Source: Closterium sp. Naga37s-1 (taxonomy: Eukaryota; Streptophyta; Zygnematophyceae; Desmidiales; Closteriaceae). From it: a DNA stretch of 64,000 nt. The translations under genes were made by a program, and so were the position numbers. The stretch spans positions 1,426,001-1,490,000 of the forward strand of contig CANJKZ010000400.1 in assembly GCA_947471745.1 (NCBI GenBank). Reading direction: 5' to 3'. Within the stretch, counting starts at the first letter, position 1; each line of letters begins with the position of its first letter. The notes beneath the pieces are model-generated. The model did no database searches. It was given only the letters and a program-made list of their open reading frames with translations, and was not told the DNA's origin. Positions 12,001 through 22,833 of this stretch are shown piece after piece.

Positions 12001-14032
12001 TGTTCGAAGTGCTACGTCTGGGGGTTCGGAGCCTGGGGGTGCGGAGCCTGAGGGTGCTGAGCCTCAGGGTGTGGAGCCTTGGGGTGCTGAGTCAGAGGGT
12101 GCGCAGTCTGGGGGTGCTGAGCCTTGGGGTACTGTTTCTTCTGGAGGTCATGCGGGTGCTTCGCGATGGCTATCTCCCCGGCTGGAGCCTCTCTCCCCGC
12201 AGCAGCTATGCGAGTGGTTTACTCAGCACACACGCCTTCGGAGTGGAGCTGCCGGAGCTGGAGACTCTGCCGCTGGAGACACGGGAGCTGGAGGTACTGG
12301 AGTTACTGCTGGAGCTAGTGGTACCGGAGTTGCTGCAATTGCTGGTCCTGGAGGTGCTCGTACCTGGGGTACTGGAGCTGCCGGGACTGGTGGTGTTGGG
12401 GGCGCTGGAGCTGGAGACCCTACGGAGCCTGGTGGAGCTGGAGCTCGTGGCGGTGGAGCTGGAGGCCCTGGCGCGGGAGGCGCTGGAGCTGGAGGAGCTG
12501 GAGCTGTTGACCCTGGAGTTGGAGGTGTTGGAGCTGGGGGTGCTGGTGGTACTGATGCTTGAGGCGCTGTGCGGCCGCGACCGTACTTCGTTCCCCTGCT
12601 TCAGCAGGTTCTTGGTGTCCCGTCTTCTATTAGCCTTACTCCTCCCCTCCTGTGTCCACCGCCAGACTAGTCGCAGCCGCCGTTACTGTCCGCCTCCCCA
12701 CTGCCTGCTCCTTCTCCTTACACTGAGCAGTCCGGCAGTCTTACTGAGCGTCGCGAGCCTGCGTCTCGTCCTGTCTTGCCTGTTCGCACTGCTCGTCGCG
12801 TTCTTTGTTCGCGTCCTCCTCCTATCCCTGGCACGCACACTATGGCACTCCGTCCTTCCTCTGTTCCATTGCGTGTTCCTCTGCTTGCTCCTCCAGAGTC
12901 CTCTCTTCCTGAGGTCCCTGACCCTGAGTCTGACCGCGCTCGTGCTGTCAGTCCCACTGTCTCTCGTCTCCTCGCCGCTGCTGTCACTGACCCTTCTTTT
13001 GAGACAGCTGCTGCGTCTGCTCTCTTTGCTGGTGCCTGTCGTCTAGACTACGCCACTGCTCTTGTTGCTGAGTATGCGTCTGCCAGTCCTCCGTCTGTCG
13101 GGGGTGAGTGTGCTCTTGGCACGGACGTTCTTGAAGACAGGCAGGAGGACTTTGAGTGTTTTGCAGCTGCTATACCTCGTTTCGCTTCCATGCTACTTGC
13201 CCTTGAGGGAGACCCGGATGCACCAGACATCCCGACCCCGCGCTCTTACGCAGAGGCGATTACGAGTCCTTACTCCTCTCAATGGCAGGCAACCATGGGT
13301 GCTGAGATGGCATCCTGGAAGTCCACAGGCACCTACGTCGACGAGGTTCCCTCGCCTTGGGCGAACATTGTCTATGGCATGTGGATCTTCAGGGTGAAGC
13401 GGCCGCCGGGTTCTCCGCCTGCCTTCAAGGCGCGTTACGTTGCTCGAGGCTTCAATCAGCGACAGGGGGTTGACTACTTCCATACCTTCTCCCCCACCCC
13501 GAAGATGACTACTCTTCGGGTGTTGCTGCACGTCGCTGCTCAGCGTGACTACGAGTTGCACTCTCTGGACTTCAGTCCAGCTTTCTTGCAGGGCAGCCTG
13601 CACGAGGAGATCTGGCTGCGCCGCCCACCTGGCTTCACTGGGTCATTTCCTGCAGGTACCCAGTGGATCCTCCGGCGGCCAGTCTACGGTCTCCGCCAGG
13701 CGCCTCGCGAGTGGCACGACACACTGAGGACTACACTTGCGGCTCTGGGGTTTACTCCTTCTATTGCTGACCCGTCGCTGTTTCTACGCACCGACACATC
13801 GCTGTCGCCGTTCTACGTCCTCGTGTACGTCGACGACCTTGTCTTTGCCAATGCTGACACTGAGGCACTGACCCTTATGAAGTCTGAGTTGCAGAAGAGA
13901 CACACCTACACTGACCTGGGTGAACTGCGTAGCTATCTTGGCTTGCAGATCACCCGAGACAGAGCACGGTGCACCATCACACTGACTCAGTCACACATGG
14001 TGCACCAGGTCCTTCAGCGCTTCGGTTTCTAG
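9095..14032 (+). pseudogene. Copia-2 gag-pol polyprotein, degenerate
   Basis: The frame matches Copia-1 gag-pol from about 9095, but the position of the Copia-1 start Met is ACC, so no aligned ATG exists. It stays open to TGA at 12560-12562, meets TAG near 12667, is open again through RT, and ends at TAG 14030-14032 just after the RT. Motifs seen are DSGAS protease, HHRLGHPS, integrase LHIDVWG and NGIAERP, and an intact YVDD in RT (near 13828). The second integrase Asp is His (HSHRGGEF). A Gly-rich gag tract lies at about 9880-10050. RNase H is absent: the sequence jumps from the start of the post-RT region to the region just before the LTR, matching a loss of about 880 bp relative to Copia-1. 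Confidence 0.92.
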
Positions 14033-14158
14033 TTCTCCTCGTCACAGCCTATTCCTCTGTCTACCGGCCACTCGCTCTCAGCTTCACCTTGAGCTTGCTT
14101 TGCTTTTCTTGACTAGTCTTGTGACCACTTGTTCTCCCCCACCTTGCCTATGGGGATG

Positions 14159-14290
14159 TGTCAGAATGTTCTAGTGCTTACATTTGTGTAGGCTATAGTG
14201 GGGTAGCCCATAAGGGGTACAACCCAATTAGGGTTTGTACTTGTACCAAACTCTAACATAGTTCATTCATTCTCGTTCGTTTGTTTGACA
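14159..14290 (+). repeat. 3' LTR of Copia-2 (132 bp)
   Basis: It starts TGTCAGAATG after a short purine stretch (GGGGATG) and ends TTTGACA. TTAGA (14291-14295) follows, equal to the five bases before the 5' LTR. Confidence 0.95.
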
Positions 14291-16015
14291 TTAGACTCCC
14301 TCCCCTGCTCTGCTCCGCGGCGCCTCAGCTCCTCTGGGCATTCGCTCTTGCGATGGCCCGGCCTATTATTAGCAAAGCAACGCCCCTTAAATGGCGCGGC
14401 AGCTGCATTCGCTGCAACGGCGTGTACAGTGGCGTGCTCGGCCGGTCCCCGAGAACGTTGTCCGTAGTAGAACCCCGGTCTCGGTCGGCATAGGATATCG
14501 ATCTTCTCGGCGAGCGCGAGGATCTCGTTGAAGTTCGAGAGCCCGCGTAGCATGATTTCGTGTGAGATGTCCGACTTCAGCCCTCCGACGTAACGGTCCA
14601 CCCGCTCCGCTTTGTGCATGTAGCCGACTTGCTCGCATAATGAGAGAATACTCCTCGTGTAGTGTTGGACCGACCCGAGTTGTCGCAAAGTACGCAGTCT
14701 CTAACGCGCTGAAATAGAAGCCGCGATCAGCCCGAAGCGTGCCCGAAGCCCTGCCCACCACGCGTCCCACGTGCTGTACTGGGCGGTTTCGCAGAAAGAA
14801 CTCCATGTGACGGCTGGACATGAGGGCCCTCCCTCTTGCGACGGCGGCTCGTAGGTGCGTGGCGACGTCACGATGACTCGCCACCAGACCATGGCGGGGC
14901 CCCTCAGCAGCGAAACTGCGTAGCGAATCTTGGTTGCGTCCGACTCGACGTAATTCGCGTCGAAGAAAACGTTCATCGTGAAAACCCACGATTGAACTAT
15001 CGGACCTCCACGCTGGCTAGGATCGAAGCAGGGCGGGCGCTGCGGCTTGAGTGGCATCGGCGCCATGGTGTCGTTGTTGCCACTCGTTGCGGCGAACTCC
15101 ACGTGCCGACGGGCTTCGCGAGGCCCTTGTGTGCTTGGTGCGGCCCTGCTCCTCCCCATGCCAGACATAGATTGAGCGACGCCATCATTGGCTGCGCCTG
15201 AGCGTTGTCCCACGCTGTCGTTCTGTGTCGGTGTGCCTGATGAGATGACGATCGGCTCCTCCGATTGTGCCGGTGCATGTGTTGGTGCTGGTGCATTCAC
15301 CGTCGATTGCTGGCGAGCGGAGTCGCGTTCCGCCGTGAGTGTCGCAATTTCGAGCGCCGAATCTTCGAGTTGGCGCACGAGACGGTCGAGCTGGTCCTGC
15401 GTCAATGTCCCGAGATTAATTTCGGCCATGGCGGGGGTGTCGGGCAAGCTCTGCGAGAGCCTTTGTCGTGGCCGTGCGTGCTTACGAGAGAGCACTTCGA
15501 GCGGTGGTGCTTGTTCGATAAGAGACGTCTACCCCCCCCAAAAAATGATATAATGGGGAAGCGAAGGTGTGGGTGCGGTCCGAGAGGAGATCGTAGGTTC
15601 TGATACCAAGTGTTACGAGTGCAATTGAGCGAGCGAGCGAGAATTGCACTATCGAAGCAAAAACAATCCAATGAGCGAAGGCATGCGCAAAGAATATATA
15701 GCGAACTAGAGTGGTAACGGTAACGCGAGAAATCGGGGTGCGCTACGGGCCTAGCGCCGAGGTTGGGATATGTTGAGGCGGAGGTCCGGAGCGTGGGTTA
15801 CGAACCGAGCCGTGAGGTTGGGTCGCATCGTGAACAGTGTCGGGAGTCGTAGTCGAGGCGAGTGTCGCGAGCGGGTGATGTTTCAGTTTCGGTGCCGATG
15901 GCGGGAATGGTCTTGTACGCGGTAGGCAGGGGCGCGAAGTAAGGAAAATGATATTTCCTTTCAAGGTGGTGAAAACAAAAACATATATTTGATGAAAGAT
16001 AGTAGGGGTCATACT
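14291..16015 (-). mobile_element. Ty3/gypsy element, 5' part (LTR, primer site and gag)
   Basis: This is the upstream part of the gypsy element whose pol remnant lies at 6878-8226. The gag frame runs from 15495 to 14296. On the minus strand a primer site TGGTATCAGAACC (15608-15596) follows an LTR end CGTAACA at 15611 with a two-base gap. A TATATA sequence at 15695-15700 lies about 85 bp inside the presumed 5' LTR and could be its promoter. I could not find the outer LTR edge; 16015 is a guess, placed where the sequence becomes AT-rich. Confidence 0.75.
15597..15608 (-). other. Primer-binding site of the gypsy element
   Basis: On the minus strand the sequence TGGTATCAGAAC lies two bases after the LTR end at 15611. 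The first ten bases equal the usual Met-tRNA primer site. Confidence 0.75.
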
Positions 16016-16543
16016 AAATTATCCTTTTCGTGGAGTGTTTTACATCTAAGGTATTTCATATTCGGCATCTCCGAATATTAGTTACAAATCGGCACCTCAA
16101 CCACATCTCGAGCTAAAAAGCGCGGGAGCTGGTCCCCACTTTTCACCCGCCGCGCCTTCCGTCAGTACAGTGCTGTAAACTCCGTTCTGACACATGTGAA
16201 CTGGCATGCTTCATTGTGAAGCATTGCGTCGCGCGACGGAAGTCATTCTCAGTTAGAGATATATTCGTCGGTTCAAATTAAGCCACAGCGATCCGCCACC
16301 CTCAATGCCTTCGCTCATCTCGAACTCGACACCCTCTCTCGCCGCAATCTCACTCACCAGTGCCGCTTGCTTTTCACCTATCCAACCTCGCACTCACGCT
16401 CTTGACAGTGGATCCTCGGGGTTGCCACGGCAATGGCCCCGTCTCTGCGTTGTTGTACCTTCAGTGCATAATTGTATTCCATACCTTCAGCGTGTACTTG
16501 TATTCAAATCGTATAAGTCCTTGTTTTAGCCTTCATCACAGCG
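16016..16543 (+). other. Intergenic region upstream of the PC-esterase gene
   Basis: About 530 bp of mixed composition between the gypsy remnant and the ATG at 16544. It probably holds the promoter and 5' UTR of that gene. I see no clear motif beyond scattered TATA-like runs. Confidence 0.4.
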
Positions 16544-18412
16544 ATGCCTGTCGTTCCGGACGACGAGGAGAGATTGTTCCCCGGCGAAGCCTCAGATCCA
16601 GATACCAACGACATAACCGAGACCGGTTCTCCGCCGTCTACGCCTCCTTCTAACGCCGCTCGTGCGTGGAACCTCGCCAGCACTGGACTACACACGTTCC
16701 TGCTAGCGTCAGCAATTGGATTTATCCTGATCGCCATCCATCATACGATCCCACAGCGCTTCGACTGCCTCTTTCTCGTCCGACCAGAGCAAACAGTCGT
16801 CGTTGCTGCTCCCACGGGCCCGACACTGGCAGCACCGACAAATACGAGCCCCAAACTAGCTCGCGTATCAACCTCGCGGCGACAATATCCGAGTTCTGGA
16901 GCAATTGCACTTGATCCGCTAAATTCAGCCAATCAAACATCGACTCGGGAGCAAGGATTGCGTCAGAATGAAATTCCGCCAACTCACGCGGTCAACCGAG
17001 GAATTTCGGGACCGCCGCGTGCTGATCGCAGGCCAGGGGGACGCGCATTCGCCGGCGGAGAAATCTCGGATGTCAAGCTGACAGCGCGGCAAGTTGGAGT
17101 GACGGCTTTGAAGTCAAGTGAGAATCAGACTCGAAATTCAGGCCAGGATCGTCAAGAGCTTGCCTTTTTAGAGAGAATTCCTGGTTCTACGCTTCTGAAA
17201 CGGGAAGCCATTAGAGCCTTTCGCTCGCGGCTCCGCTGTCTGACGGCTAAAGGCCGCTGGCGTTACGACGCGACGCCACGTTTCCTGCCGTGGGCGCTGC
17301 CGACACAGTGGGACGGCGGGCGGCAGTGCGACGAGGAGCATGTAGAACAGGGCGGGGGAAGGGTGGCTTTCGACGAGGCGGACGGAATCGCACTGGCGGA
17401 CGGAGCGACAGCGGAGGCGGAACGACGGGCGCTAGAGCAAAGCGGGACGGGGATGACTCAGGCCCCGGCGGGCCGAAACGGGGATCCGGGGAGGTGGAGA
17501 GTGCGGGAGAGTCTGAAATACCGATGGAACGTTAGCAGCAAGTGCGGGCCATGGCGGGAGTTTGATAGCAGCGAGCTGGTGAGGAAGCTGGCGGGGCGAC
17601 GGCTGCTGATTGTGGGCGACTCGCTCAATGGCATGCTCTTCGCTGCTCTGCGCAACGCACTGTTCATGGGGTTCAGCCGCACGTCCAGCCAGAAACGACG
17701 AAACCTGCTTCCCAACTGCGTGCCTACGGACAGCCTGCCTGGGTTCTGCGAGCAGTGGGGGAGAGAGATAGCAGCAGGCGCGCACCACGCGCTGTGCGTG
17801 GAGGACACGTGCGCGGATGCCAGCGTGGCGTTCGTGAGGAGCGACGCCCTGGACCCCTCGCCGAACCTCACCCTGGCTTGGCCGAAGCTGATCGGCTTTC
17901 CGTGGCTGCATGTGCTGAACGGGACCAGCAAGGGGGGAGAGCAGGATGGGGGAAATGGTGGACAGGGCGAAGACACGTCTTCGGAAAAACGAGTTGCGGC
18001 AATTGTACTGAATCGCGGGGCGCACTATACAGAGGACGAGCAGCTGGTATCAGAGCTCAACACCACCCTCTCTGCCATCCGTGCCATCGCACCCCACGTG
18101 CTCCTCGTATACCGCAACACGCCCCCCGGCCACGCAAACTGCAAGCACCACTCCAAGCCGCTCAGATACAGACAAGACGCCGCCCAGCTGCCACACCACT
18201 GGGGGGACTTCGGGCGGCAGAACGAGCTGGCGAGGCGGGTGGTGGAGCGGCATGGGGGTGTATACTGGGATGTGGATACGGCCACGGGGCTGAGACCGGA
18301 TGGGCATGTGATGCTCAAGGATGGCAGGGCGGACTGCTTGCACTACTGCCTGCCAGGGCCTGCTGACACATGGGTGCGCATGCTTTTCAACATTCTAGTT
18401 GACTTACTTTAA
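16544..18412 (+). CDS. PC-esterase / trichome-birefringence-like (TBL) family protein
   Basis: This is a single-exon frame of 622 residues. An N-terminal cytosolic stretch is followed by one hydrophobic segment (about residues 49-66, FLLASAIGFILIAI), giving a type II, probably Golgi, membrane protein. A long low-complexity stem comes before the catalytic part. The GDS motif is in LLIVGDSLNG (about residue 355), and the C-terminal DxxH is in ADCLHYCLPGPADTW (about residue 595). Spaced GDS and DxxH boxes with a CLPG tail define the PC-esterase/TBL family, whose plant members O-acetylate wall polysaccharides. The substrate cannot be told here. The first ATG of the frame is taken as the start. 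The last 50 or so codons are repeated downstream. Confidence 0.85.
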   Translation: MPVVPDDEERLFPGEASDPDTNDITETGSPPSTPPSNAARAWNLASTGLHTFLLASAIGFILIAIHHTIPQRFDCLFLVRPEQTVVVAAPTGPTLAAPTNTSPKLARVSTSRRQYPSSGAIALDPLNSANQTSTREQGLRQNEIPPTHAVNRGISGPPRADRRPGGRAFAGGEISDVKLTARQVGVTALKSSENQTRNSGQDRQELAFLERIPGSTLLKREAIRAFRSRLRCLTAKGRWRYDATPRFLPWALPTQWDGGRQCDEEHVEQGGGRVAFDEADGIALADGATAEAERRALEQSGTGMTQAPAGRNGDPGRWRVRESLKYRWNVSSKCGPWREFDSSELVRKLAGRRLLIVGDSLNGMLFAALRNALFMGFSRTSSQKRRNLLPNCVPTDSLPGFCEQWGREIAAGAHHALCVEDTCADASVAFVRSDALDPSPNLTLAWPKLIGFPWLHVLNGTSKGGEQDGGNGGQGEDTSSEKRVAAIVLNRGAHYTEDEQLVSELNTTLSAIRAIAPHVLLVYRNTPPGHANCKHHSKPLRYRQDAAQLPHHWGDFGRQNELARRVVERHGGVYWDVDTATGLRPDGHVMLKDGRADCLHYCLPGPADTWVRMLFNILVDLL

Positions 18413-18465
18413 TGTGTGCATGTGTGCACATGAGGGGTCTGTTTTTGAAGCGCCTCAAAGACAGG

Positions 18466-18627
18466 CATGGGGGTGTGTACTGGGATGTGGATACGGCCAC
18501 GGGGTTGAGACCGGATGGGCATGTGATGCTGGCGGATGGGAGGGCGGATTGCCTGCACTACTGCCTGCCGGGGCCGGCTGACTCGTGGGTGCGAATGCTG
18601 TTCAACGTTCTAGTTGACCTTCTGTGA
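18466..18627 (+). pseudogene. Tandem copy of the 3' end of the PC-esterase gene
   Basis: This 162-bp segment repeats the last 54 codons of the upstream gene, from GGVYWDVDTATG to a stop, with a few substitutions (LKDG to LADG, ADTW to ADSW, FNIL to FNVL). The frame is intact through its own stop at 18625-18627. It contains the DCLH catalytic box but no GDS box, so it cannot be an enzyme alone. It could be an alternative 3' exon or simply a decayed duplication. Confidence 0.85.
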
Positions 18628-18628
18628 T

Positions 18629-18690
18629 GCAAGCACCACTACCTGCCTGGCCCAGCAGACACATGGGTGCGCATGCTGTTCAATCTGCCC
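18629..18690 (+). pseudogene. Second, shorter copy of the PC-esterase 3' end
   Basis: About 60 bp resemble the CLHYCLPGPADTWVRMLFN coding stretch a third time (HHYLPGPADTWVRMLFN in one frame), then the similarity stops. With 18466-18627 it makes three 3' ends in a row. Confidence 0.75.
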
Positions 18691-19039
18691 ATTCTCTCAC
18701 ATGGGGGCGGTGCTGTAACGTGAATGCTGCCTGCAACATTGTTGAAACACTGTAATATTGTTGTCTCTGCAACACTGCCTGCCAGACTCAGCTACCAGTA
18801 CGTTTATCTGGGAGCACGTGTATTTTTAGATTTAAGTGGAGTGGACCCTATGTTGTACCGTATCAGTTGTGGAAACGGCAAGTATGAAAACTAACGCATT
18901 GAAGCACGAAGCTGTAAGTAAAGCACGCATTGAAGCAAAAAGCCTGCAGAGGACAGCATACAATGCACTGGATTAATCCCCGAAGTACCCCGGCACCTGC
19001 CCTGTACAGGTGGATCAGCAAGGTCAGTTGTGACTCAGG
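18691..19039. other. Intergenic region between convergent genes
   Basis: About 350 bp between the PC-esterase repeats and the stop of the minus-strand coiled-coil gene. Probably 3' UTRs. Nothing else is seen. Confidence 0.4.
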
Positions 19040-21891
19040 TCAGATTTCAAGTGACAGGTGTAGTCCATCCAGGAGGGAGATAAACTCATGCCTGCTCTCC
19101 TCCCACTCCTGCTCCTGCCCCTGCTTCTCGCCTCCTCCTGCATGGCTGCTTCTGCCTTTTGACCACCTGTGGTGCGCCTTATCCTCCTCCCATCCCCTGT
19201 ACGCTTGCACTGTGCTCCATCCCTTCGCACCGCTCTCACCCAACCCTCTCCCCTCATTCCTGCCACGCCTGTTGCCATTCAAAGCAATGAGATGGGGCAA
19301 ACACCCACTGCTTGTGCTCGTGCCCATGCTGCTGCTGCTGCTGCTGCTGCTGGTATGTCGGCCAGGTCCCCCCAGCACGAGAGTCCCCTCAACTGCACCA
19401 TTGCCACCAGGGCAGCAGGAGCAGCAACCCACTGCTGCCCCTCCATCTCCTCCCTCCGACCCTTGGCTGCTGCTGGCCTGGGAGGGACCTGCTTCGGCTC
19501 CATACAGACAGGTGCTGCCCGGTGTGCATGCCTGGTGCCTTTGAGTTGACTCAACAGGCACACCTGATTTGGCCACACCTGGAATTGCAGCACGCGCCTG
19601 GTGCTGCGATGTGTGAAAGGCATGTGCGTGGTGCAAGCAGCACTGTTTTGTGTACAAGGGCACGGAAATTGCGCGATGGTTGCTGTGCCTGGTGGTTGCA
19701 GCAGCAGCAGCAGCAGCGGCAGCAGGAGAGGAGGCGCACTCAGCAGCAGCAGCACGAGCACACGCATGAGCAGAGGCAGCAGCAGTGGAGGCACCTGTGC
19801 CAATGGCAGAAGAAGGCATGGTTTCTGGCAGCGACGCAACATGGCAGACATACACAGACGTGGGCTTGTGAGCATTCTCATAACACGCTGCCTCTGCAGC
19901 CCGCTGTGCCTCCCCACTTTTCAATCCCTCCACATCGCCCTTCAACTCCCCCACCTCGCCTGTCAACCCCTCCACCCCCCACTCCAATTTCTCCACCCTC
20001 TCTCTCTCCCGCATCACCTCTTTCTGCACCTCTCTCACCACCGCCCTCCTCTCCCCCTCCACAGCACCCCTTGCCCTCCTCAGCTCTACCACCTCTCTCT
20101 CTACCCTTCTCAATGCCGCTTCCACTGCTCTCCTCCTCGCCTGTTCCCCCTTCACCTCCCCCTCCATCTTCCTCCTTTCTGCCTCCCACTCCCTCCTCTC
20201 CGCGTCCCACTCGCTCCTCTCCCTCTCAACCTCCCCTTTCTCCTGCTCTAGCTGTCTAACTCGCGCCCTTAGCTCCCCCACTCGCCTCTCCCCCTCCCCA
20301 ATCACCTTCCGCATGAATTCCGCCTCACCCGCCCCCTCCTTCCGTCCTCTCTCCCACGCCTCCTGCACCCTCTCTCTCCCCCTCTCCCTTCCCTTCTCCA
20401 CCTCCCTCCTCAACCTCTCCACCTCTTCCTCCAGTCCCCCCATCTCCTTCCTCCGCCTCTCCTCCATCTCCCTCCTCTCCCTCCCCATCTCCTCCTCAGC
20501 TCTTCCCTTCTCCCTCTCCCTATCCTCCATCGCAAATCGCACGAACTGTTTCAGAGCACCCCGGTGCCTCTCCCTCTCCTTCCGCCTCTCCTCCTGCACG
20601 CGCACCAGCTGCGCCTCCGTCCGTTCCAGCTGCGCCTGCACCAGATACACCTCCCCCTGTGCCATCATCGCCTGCGCCTGTAGCTCTTCCAACGCCTCAC
20701 TCCCCCCGCAGCAGCAGCAGCCGCCACCGCTGCCCGCCTGCTCGCTTCCTATAATCATCTGCTTCTCGTTTCTAGCGTCGGCCTCCACACAACCTCCCAC
20801 CCGCTGCGCAGCCTTCGGCCGTGCAGCCTCGGGAGCAACACTTCTAGCTGCGGCCTCCCTCCCCCTGCGGGCTTCCGCCTCCAGCGCGCGCCATTCCGCC
20901 CTTTCCGCGCGCATCTCCGCCTCAAGGGAGTCCCGTTCCGCCCGTGCGCGCACCAGCTGCTGCTTCAGCCGCACCACCCGCCGCTCCTGCCGCAGCGCCT
21001 GGGGATGGCGGGTGCGGGCGGGGAAACGGCGGAAGAATTGTGAGGCGCGGGACGGGGATCGGGATGGAGGCTCTACAATAGGCCCATGCGGGGGGCGTGA
21101 GTGCGCGGAGGGAGCAGGGGTGGAGGGAAAGTGGGCGAGAAGGGGGGGGAGGAAGAGGGAGGGGTGGAGAGGGAGAGGGGGGGGTGCATGACGGATCGTC
21201 TTCCTTGGTGGTATCCTACCTTGGTCAAATCGAATTCGTCTCCTTGGTCTCTCCCATCTTCGTCATCTTCCTGCACGTCCTCGTCATCGTCCCCCGATGC
21301 CACGTCATCGTACCCCTCAACGTCTCTCGCCGCCAGCTCCCCCACCAGCGCGCGCACCATCTTCCGCGCGTCCGCCAGTTGCGCGCGCATTCGCTCCTCC
21401 GTCTCCCCGCCGTCCCCGCAGCTTCTCCGCCTCTCCGCAGTCTTCGGCGTTGAGTTCGACCTCTCCGCTTGCGCTTCCGCGTTGGCGCAAGTTTCCCCCT
21501 TTTCCGCGTCGTCCTCAGGCGGAGAATTTCGGTTTTTATCAATGGTGGGCTCAGGAGAACAGTCGCTTTCAGTCAAGCGCAAGCGGTGCTTTGTCGAAAC
21601 CTCGTCTTCGCCTGGGGTAACCGGCGCGAGCGACAGGGCGGACAGCGCAGGTTGCCGGGGCTGGGCGCCGTTCGCTGCCGGCTCCGCGCCACACGCGGCG
21701 GAGACAGCAGCGCCGTGCGCGGACGCAGCGTCCGCTCCGTCACACGCTTTAGAAGTCACGACATCGTAATCTGCAGCTATTTTGAAGCATTTGGGGTTGG
21801 CGGGTGTGCACCCATTTTCGCCGTCCATGATTAGACTTGTTCCCTCGAATTTATCAGAATCAGCGAAGTTGCTGCCCCGAGGAGTTTCCAT
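19040..21891 (-). CDS. Coiled-coil protein of unknown function
   Basis: This is a two-exon minus-strand model: exon 1 21891-21220 (224 codons) and exon 2 20998-19040 (653 codons with stop). The intron has GT-AG ends and phase 0, giving a protein of 876 residues. The N-terminal third is polar with an acidic tract (about residues 200-218, rich in DDDED). From the end of exon 1 a long charged coiled coil begins (LRQERRVVRLKQQLVRARAE), and after a short Cys/Gly break it continues for some 250 residues of Glu/Arg-rich heptads. The C-terminal part is Ser/Gly/Ala-rich without recognisable domains. I do not recognise the family. A scaffold or cytoskeletal role is only what the coiled coil permits. 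The plus-strand frames over this locus are Ser/Pro/Leu-rich mirrors and are not accepted. Confidence 0.7.
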
Positions 21892-22833
21892 CGTTAGTGA
21901 AGAGCTGAAAAGGTGAGCGATTTTTAAATTCAGTTACTTCTTCAGATGCGTTTACCTCCAAGCGAGCAGTTCCCGTGGTGTCGCGCAATGGCGAAGGTAG
22001 AGAAACAGGCCAAACTCGCGCAAACAATAATGGCTGCTTGATTGGGTGCAGAGCAGATAATAACAAACACATTGGTTCTCATGGCATTCCATTTCTGCCT
22101 GAACAAGAGCTCCCCAGACCAGATTTATGATTTCCTGGCTGCGAAAACTGGAATAGGGCTCGGAATTGCACGAAACTGGTAGCCCACGTAACGAGTTGTG
22201 ACGACATTCGTTTGACTGTCAGGTGTGCGCTTCGTTACCCTGAGTGCAACCGTTCCTCAACCGTGTGCGCGACTGGCGTCTGTCGCAGGATTTCTGCGAG
22301 CGATTTGCGTTCTTTTCCGCATCTTTTGTGGAGTTTCCGCATCTGACGGTCTTGACCTTGTCTTAGCAGAGCTGCAGAGCTGAGATTGGTCTGACAAAGC
22401 GCTTCGACTTTGCCTGATTGGTTGTTGTGGGCGCCAGCCACATCCCGCTCTTGTTCATCTTGACTCTGCGTTACAGTCAGGCTCGACAGCAGTATTTTAA
22501 ATATTATTGTTTTACATCTGTGTAGTGCGTATGATTGATTTGGTCAATCAGCATTCGAACACTATTCTCCTGTTTTGACTTCGCTTTATGGAGCTGTCAG
22601 AGCTGGCAGATGACTAGTCATCTAGGGAACATTTCCCGCCATCTCAGCATGCTTATCCCCACACCCACAACCTCGCCCCTTTACCTATCATCCTGCCATG
22701 CATTCACCACCCCTTCCTTTCTGTGCCTTCGTTAGGGACGAACAGTGCTCAAAAGGAAGTACTTTTCTCGCGCATTCGTGAGGGGTAGGATATATTTGTC
22801 GGCCTCAACGGTTCCTTTCCGTCTCGCCAACCC
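21892..22833. other. Intergenic region between divergent genes
   Basis: This 942-bp region separates the start of the coiled-coil gene (-) from the start of the SLOW GREEN 1-like gene (+), so it should hold both promoters. I see no confident TATA box or other named element, and no coding potential. Confidence 0.4.

Larger units (their letters stand above)
8227..14290 (+). mobile_element. Copia-2: complete LTR-to-LTR Ty1/copia element nested in the gypsy element
   Basis: The element has two 132-bp LTRs (8227-8358 and 14159-14290), each starting TGTCAGAATG and ending TTTGACA, and is flanked by TTAGA duplications. A primer-binding site follows the 5' LTR directly. It is related to Copia-1 along gag, protease, integrase and RT. 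I count seven differences between its two LTRs, so the insertion is not recent. It is defective: the gag start is missing, there are stops in the linker, the integrase second Asp is His, and RNase H is deleted. Confidence 0.96.
8194..15495 (-). pseudogene. Ty3/gypsy gag, interrupted by Copia-2 and by a stop codon
   Basis: The gag frame runs from 15495 (or the Met at 15429) to 14296 and resumes at 8226 for about eleven codons before its stop at 8196-8194. Copia-2 accounts for the gap. The N-terminal part has a heptad-like Leu pattern (LDRLVRQLEDSALEIATL), followed by a retrotransposon gag domain. The frame carries one TAG near 14703-14701. The C-terminal zinc knuckle reads CFANNRPGHRKSEC, so the second Cys of the usual CX2CX4HX4C is Asn. 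The identity rests on the gag and pol motifs together and on frame continuity over the insertion site. Confidence 0.85.

Noticed and set aside
19312-20259. Plus-strand frames opposite the coiled-coil gene
   Set aside because: They are Pro/Ser/Leu-rich reflections of Glu/Arg heptads read backwards. The minus strand has a continuous two-exon model.
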